Assembly: GCA_029706075.1 (NCBI GenBank)
Contig: JAINUG010000177.1
Location: 1,157,001-1,221,000 of the forward strand
Reading direction: 5' to 3'
Length of the DNA: 64,000 nucleotides
DNA from: Aldrovandia affinis
Lineage: Eukaryota > Chordata > Actinopteri > Notacanthiformes > Halosauridae
Part shown: piece after piece, positions 63,327 to 64,000 of the stretch
How positions within the stretch are numbered: position 1 is the first letter of the stretch
How the letters are laid out: each line of letters begins with the position of its first letter
Program-made: the position numbers and the translations under genes
Notes under the pieces: generated by a model
What the model saw: only the letters and a program-made list of their open reading frames with translations
Told to the model about the DNA's origin: nothing
Database searches by the model: none

Positions 63327-64000
63327 GCATGGTTTTCTAACCCCCACAGGTCCGTGCTTAACTCAGAGAGGCTTTGTGATTTTGGTGTTGTCTGATATTT
63401 ATCTACATTTCATCAACTTAACACACACTTACTCCAAAGTGTTCGATATTTTTATTTGAAGGACAATCACAGCTACATTTATATGCCATCAATAGTTTGG
63501 TCAGTATCATATGCAGCTTGTAAATAGATCTACAAACACACAAGTTATAAAGAGTATTTACAACTTGTGTTTTTGTGCTGTCACAAATTAACCTAATTTA
63601 AAGAATCTCATATAATTTGCCTGTGCTCAAATCGGAAAGTCACGATTCTAAGGTTTCCGTCAATGTTTTTGCCGCGTTAGAAATAGAAAAGTTAGAAATG
63701 GAAATATACTTTTATTGCTGCTTGGATTGGCGGCGATCCAGCCGACCCTAAAAGGTTTAACGAGGTTGCGGTACAGCAGGGATTCATGTGCCGTTACTGT
63801 AATCCTGCAGTGCTGGTTTGCGCGCAGGGCATTGTTATTTCTGCTTCGATGGTGTCTGCCATCCATGAACACAGGATGGGGTTCGTAGACCTTTAGCCCC
63901 GGGGAGGCCTATGTTATACTGCAGGATGGCATGTTCTGCTTCTGAGAGACATTTTCAGTGGAATGGCCAATTAATCGTCAAGTGTAACGTGTAATTTGGA
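63327..64000. other. ccdc85a: ccdc85a intron 2, end of window
   Basis: AT-rich unique sequence; nothing recognised. Confidence 0.4.

Overview
The window is vertebrate nuclear DNA, almost certainly from a teleost fish. It carries intron-rich genes with close human counterparts, long (CA)n and (GA)n microsatellites, and many tRNA-headed SINEs with an L2-type tail. That tail folds as CGCTCT-GGATA-AGAGCG followed by TGTAA repeats. This GGATA-loop tail is the type described for UnaL2/UnaSINE of eels, so an elopomorph is possible, but such tails are widespread in teleosts and the species cannot be fixed from this alone.

Layout. Four genes lie head to tail on the minus strand and one on the plus strand. 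From right to left on the minus strand these are sec23b (coding 51681 to 41292, non-coding first exon near 53.5 kb), smim26 (39220 to 38445), dtd1 (35947 to 21289) and the first coding exon of slc24a3 (4353 to 4161, the rest lying off the left edge). On the plus strand ccdc85a starts at 56018, its second exon ends at 58689, and later exons lie off the right edge. SEC23B-SMIM26-DTD1-SLC24A3 is also the human 20p11 order and orientation. CCDC85A is on human chromosome 2, so the right-hand junction differs from human.

Functions. sec23b encodes the COPII inner-coat GTPase-activating subunit. smim26 encodes a one-pass mitochondrial microprotein. dtd1 encodes D-aminoacyl-tRNA deacylase. slc24a3 encodes a K+-dependent Na+/Ca2+ exchanger. 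ccdc85a encodes a coiled-coil protein. They share a neighbourhood but no evident pathway.

The rest is mobile-element debris: Tc1-type and hAT-type non-autonomous elements, several fold-back elements, LINE fragments, one probable solo LTR, and minisatellites beside dtd1 exons. The points most worth checking are an apparent 2-base net deletion in sec23b exon 18, an old tandem duplication that copied the sec23b last exon and the 5' part of smim26, and a tandem repeat that copied the end of sec23b exon 13 with its splice donor. I saw no sign of a wholly new gene system.
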